Part shown: piece by piece, positions 30,728 through 33,170 of the stretch
Position numbering within the stretch: the first letter of the stretch is position 1
Layout of the letters: each line of letters starts with the position of its first letter
Assembly: GCA_949498985.1 (NCBI GenBank)
Contig: CATECQ010000033.1
Coordinates: forward strand, 1 to 33,170
Origin: Glaciecola sp. HTCC2999
GTDB taxonomy: Bacteria; Pseudomonadota; Gammaproteobacteria; Enterobacterales; Alteromonadaceae
Reading direction: 5' to 3'
Length of the DNA stretch: 33,170 bases
Made by a program: the position numbers and the translations under genes
The notes under the pieces: model-generated
Told to the model about the DNA's origin: nothing
The model's input: the letters and a program-made list of their open reading frames with translations, nothing else
The model's database searches: none

Positions 30728-30755
30728 TTGCACTAGTACAAATCACAGGTACAAT
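30728..30755 (+). promoter_or_regulatory. Candidate sigma-70 promoter for smpB
   Basis: TTGCAC (30728-30733) and TACAAT (30750-30755) are spaced by 16 bases, 28 bases before the smpB ATG. The pair lies inside an upstream open extension of the smpB frame, which supports the later ATG as the true start. Confidence 0.6.
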
Positions 30756-30783
30756 ATCCAGCAACGGAACAAAGAATAAGCAC

Positions 30784-31260
30784 ATGAGCAAAAAAAAATC
30801 AAAAGCCCCAACAGGTACTATTGCCCTAAATAAAAAAGCCAAACATGAATTTCATTTAACCGACAAATTTGAAGCGGGTATGGAATTACAGGGGTGGGAA
30901 GTTAAAAGTATTCGTGCAGGTAAAGTGAATTTATCTGACAGTTATGTCTTTGTTAAAAATGGTGAAGCCTTCGTCACTAATATTACTATTCAGCCCTTAT
31001 CTCAAGCATCAACTCACGTGATTTGTAACCCTGATCGAACGCGCAGGTTATTACTTAAACGACGTGAAATAGAACAATTAATGGGTGGACTAGACCGCCA
31101 GGGACTTACGATTGTGGCTACCGCCATGTATTGGAAAGCTTGCTGGGTGAAGTTAGAAATTTGTTTAGCCAAAGGTAAGCAAGCTCATGATAAGCGAGAT
31201 AGTATTAAAGATCGTGATTGGGCTAGGCAAAAAGAGCGGATGATGAAAGTCAAAGGTTAA
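30784..31260 (+). CDS. smpB: SsrA-binding protein SmpB
   Basis: SmpB binds tmRNA and brings it to stalled ribosomes. It has 158 residues (E. coli 160). The conserved OB-barrel blocks are [20 protein letters not shown] (13-32), [20 protein letters not shown] and [20 protein letters not shown], and the basic C-terminal tail ([17 protein letters not shown]) that enters the mRNA channel. The frame is open 84 bases upstream, but homology and the promoter position fix the ATG at 30784; its Shine-Dalgarno is weak. Its partner ssrA begins 1.8 kb downstream, beyond a histidine kinase gene. Confidence 0.97.
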   Translation: MSKKKSKAPTGTIALNKKAKHEFHLTDKFEAGMELQGWEVKSIRAGKVNLSDSYVFVKNGEAFVTNITIQPLSQASTHVICNPDRTRRLLLKRREIEQLMGGLDRQGLTIVATAMYWKACWVKLEICLAKGKQAHDKRDSIKDRDWARQKERMMKVKG

Positions 31261-31308
31261 TTAAACATATTCAATCCGGTAAATAATGACCTATCAAAGA
31301 GACTTTCA

Positions 31309-32961
31309 ATGAATTTTTATCACAAATACATTGCACCACAATTATTTATCATCATTCCTCTTGTCATTAGAGTCCTTTTTTTAATGTCTGATATTCATCT
31401 TGGACATACCAGTCGAATCATTCTAGGGTTGATGTGTGTAGGCTGTTTATCAGCAGCGTATGTGTTTTATTTTAAAAATAAAATGGTGACCACCTATCTC
31501 GTGCTTGCTGGTTTAGTTTTTTTTATACTTTCCCTCACATTAACTAACGGCGGTTTTGCTAATGCCAGTACTACGATTTATATGGTGGGCTTTGCAATCT
31601 TTTCGTTGTGGACCGTAGGAGTAGACAATGCTCGGTTAGTATTTAAAGCAACACTGATGATGCTAGGTCTTCTCGCCATTCACTATCTCACCGGCTCTAC
31701 GGATGTGATGAACCTAAATGATGATAAACGTGTCTTTGGATTACCTATCCGAGAAACTCTTGCAATGTTAGCGAGTTTCACCGCTTTATTATTTATTGCC
31801 AAAGATTACTCAAAAAAAACCAGAGAACTGTTAGATATTAATAACAAACAAGAACAATTCATATCTCACATGAATCATGAAATGCGTAATCCATTACAGG
31901 GTATTAAAGGGGTACTGGATGTTTTAAGAAATCATAAAATATCTGCCGACCGTTATCAGTTTTTATTACAGAACGCGATCCGCACGACTGAGCAATTAAA
32001 TGACACTATTGATGGTGTACTTAATCTTCGTCAGCTTCGGGCGGGAAGCTTTGTTGACACACCAGTGCCTACAAATATTCGTAGTGTTGTTGATAACGTT
32101 GTGTTTATTTACGAGGAACAAGCCGTTCAAAAAGGATTAAATTTTCAAATCAATTATCATGATAACTTGCCCCAACAATTATTTATCGCTAAAAAATCAT
32201 TCAAAATTATCCTATCCAATTTAACGAGTAATGCGGTGAAATACACGAATCAGGGTGAAATTAATATCAGTATTGGTTTGGATGAACAGCACGAACATTT
32301 AGAATTACATGTCCAAGATACCGGGATCGGGATCTCGGCCACCCAAATTGATAAAATTTATGACGAGTATTATCAAGTTCAACGTAACATCACTAAAGAA
32401 TATCAAGGTACGGGTCTTGGTTTGAGTATTATCAAACAACTGATTAATACTCTACATGGCACCATTGAAGTCCAAAGTACGAAACATATCGGTAGTGTGT
32501 TTAAGGCATCACTACCTTGTACATTAGTCGCTGACTCAAAGCCAAATGAATCTGACACTAATAACCATAATACGCCTATTTTACCTAATCTAGCGGGTAT
32601 ATCGGTGTTAGTAGTCGAGGATAATTTTATTAATCGCGCAATCTTAAAAGAACAACTCGAAGCGTGTTCAGTTAATGTAAAAGAAGCTGAAAATGGTGAA
32701 GCAGCGCTAGAATTACTCGAAGAGTATCACTTTGATATTGTGCTATCCGATATCGCCATGCCTAAATTAGATGGTGTCAGTTTAGTTAAGAAAATTCGTC
32801 ATAGCCATCCGTCAATGCAAGTCATTGCTATATCTGGTAATACAATGCCAGACGAGGTCCGCGCTTATCATAAGGCAGGATTTAATTACGTCCTTTCAAA
32901 ACCCTACTCTAGCGAAAAACTATATGACATCATTATCAAAATTCGTAAACGAACGATATAG
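31309..32961 (+). CDS. Orphan hybrid sensor histidine kinase with C-terminal receiver
   Basis: A 550-residue membrane hybrid kinase. The N-terminal part (about 1-165) has five or six hydrophobic segments (about 9-26, 36-55, 60-78, 88-104, 110-127, 147-165) with little periplasmic loop and no sensor domain I recognise. Next come HisKA with phospho-acceptor H190 in NHEMRNPLQG, HATPase with the N box NLTSNAVKYT (304-313), G1 DTGIGIS (337-343) and G2 GTGLGLS (367-373), then a receiver at about 430-548 with E437/D438, acceptor D481 in SDIAMPKLDG, S509 and K531. All catalytic residues are intact. There is no output domain and no adjacent response regulator. It lies 48 bases after smpB, possibly co-transcribed. 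The signal and target are unknown. Confidence 0.93.
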   Translation: MNFYHKYIAPQLFIIIPLVIRVLFLMSDIHLGHTSRIILGLMCVGCLSAAYVFYFKNKMVTTYLVLAGLVFFILSLTLTNGGFANASTTIYMVGFAIFSLWTVGVDNARLVFKATLMMLGLLAIHYLTGSTDVMNLNDDKRVFGLPIRETLAMLASFTALLFIAKDYSKKTRELLDINNKQEQFISHMNHEMRNPLQGIKGVLDVLRNHKISADRYQFLLQNAIRTTEQLNDTIDGVLNLRQLRAGSFVDTPVPTNIRSVVDNVVFIYEEQAVQKGLNFQINYHDNLPQQLFIAKKSFKIILSNLTSNAVKYTNQGEINISIGLDEQHEHLELHVQDTGIGISATQIDKIYDEYYQVQRNITKEYQGTGLGLSIIKQLINTLHGTIEVQSTKHIGSVFKASLPCTLVADSKPNESDTNNHNTPILPNLAGISVLVVEDNFINRAILKEQLEACSVNVKEAENGEAALELLEEYHFDIVLSDIAMPKLDGVSLVKKIRHSHPSMQVIAISGNTMPDEVRAYHKAGFNYVLSKPYSSEKLYDIIIKIRKRTI

Positions 32962-33038
32962 AATGTCTAACGTCATGCAGACATCGGGTTTGTTCATAAA
33001 ATTTAGCTGAAATAACTATGCAAAAACCAAATCAATGC

Positions 33039-33044
33039 TATGAT
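33039..33044 (+). promoter_or_regulatory. Candidate -10 element of ssrA
   Basis: TATGAT lies 13 bases before the mature tmRNA 5' end, so the primary transcript would carry a short leader trimmed by RNase P, as in E. coli. No convincing -35 is seen at 16-18 bases upstream. The rest of the 96-base gap after the kinase gene has no clear terminator. Confidence 0.5.
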
Positions 33045-33057
33045 ACACACTACATTT

Positions 33058-33170
33058 GGGGCTGATTAGGATTCGACAGGATTCAATGATGCTTTAGGTG
33101 CATGCAGAGGTGCGGTTTGCCTCTTTAAAAAGCCGCAAACAAATAGTCGCAAACGACGAAAACTACGCAC
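33058..33170 (+). ncRNA. ssrA: tmRNA (SsrA), 5' part, cut off by window edge
   Basis: tmRNA frees stalled ribosomes and tags the unfinished protein for ClpXP/ClpAP. The mature 5' end is GGGGCTGATTAGGATTCGAC at 33058-33077, the tRNA-like acceptor and D-arm region shared by all tmRNAs. The stretch before the tag matches E. coli closely: AAAAAGCCGCAAAC, then AATAGTCGCAAACGACGAA. The resume codon GCA is at 33149-33151 and the visible tag reads Ala-Asn-Asp-Glu-Asn-Tyr-Ala, with the next codon starting with C (Leu expected). The remaining two thirds, with the pseudoknots and the 3' acceptor end, lie outside the window. Downstream of smpB, as usual. Confidence 0.97.

Overview
The window is a stretch of chromosomal core genome from a marine-type gammaproteobacterium, most likely of the order Alteromonadales (Shewanella/Pseudoalteromonas/Colwellia-like). 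The reasons are the divergent zwf-pgl-edd / hexR-pykA block, the aat-bpt-infA / clpA-clpS / cspD block, the mnmA-hflD-purB-roxA run, a DUF4826 gene and an AT-rich base composition with tight, SD-led genes. This assignment is inferred from gene order and protein similarity recalled from memory; no search was run. I see 27 protein genes and the 5' part of one tmRNA gene, and no insertion sequences, phage genes, CRISPR arrays, tRNAs or rRNAs. No gap between genes exceeds about 255 bases.

Layout: (1) 1-6371, sugar catabolism. edd (cut by the left edge), pgl and zwf run leftward as an Entner-Doudoroff/pentose phosphate operon. hexR and pykA run rightward, and HexR-type operators lie between them. 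(2) 6478-12551, mixed genes: a saccharopine dehydrogenase-like oxidoreductase, a YdjA-type nitroreductase, the SppA signal peptide peptidase, SprT, YfbV and thioredoxin reductase. (3) 12593-17504, an N-degron cluster: both N-terminal aminoacyl transferases (aat, bpt), infA, then clpA-clpS on the other strand and divergent cspD. (4) 17670-23183, RNA modification and purine synthesis: rluE, mnmA-hflD (overlapping), purB, the ribosomal oxygenase roxA, and a DUF4826 gene overlapping roxA tail to tail. (5) 23241-29770: a large FAD/Fe-S oxidoreductase (ydiJ), ppsA, and divergent ppsR. A perfect 19-bp HexR-type palindrome lies in the ppsA/ppsR gap. (6) 29804-33170: rnfH-ratA, smpB, an orphan hybrid histidine kinase, and the start of ssrA.

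The strongest systems-level signal is regulatory. HexR-type operators sit at both glycolytic loci (zwf, hexR, and weakly pykA) and at the gluconeogenic ppsA. At ppsA the site lies upstream of a good sigma-70 promoter at an activator-like distance. This fits a single KDPG-responsive switch between sugar breakdown and PEP synthesis. The second theme is protein quality control: aat, bpt, clpS and clpA form a near-complete N-degron pathway, and smpB with ssrA supply trans-translation, with an unstudied membrane hybrid kinase between them. Most of the window is ordinary conserved sequence, and I found no convincing wholly new system. The least explained elements are the kinase between smpB and ssrA, the DUF4826 gene, the saccharopine dehydrogenase-like protein and several hairpins that straddle stop codons.
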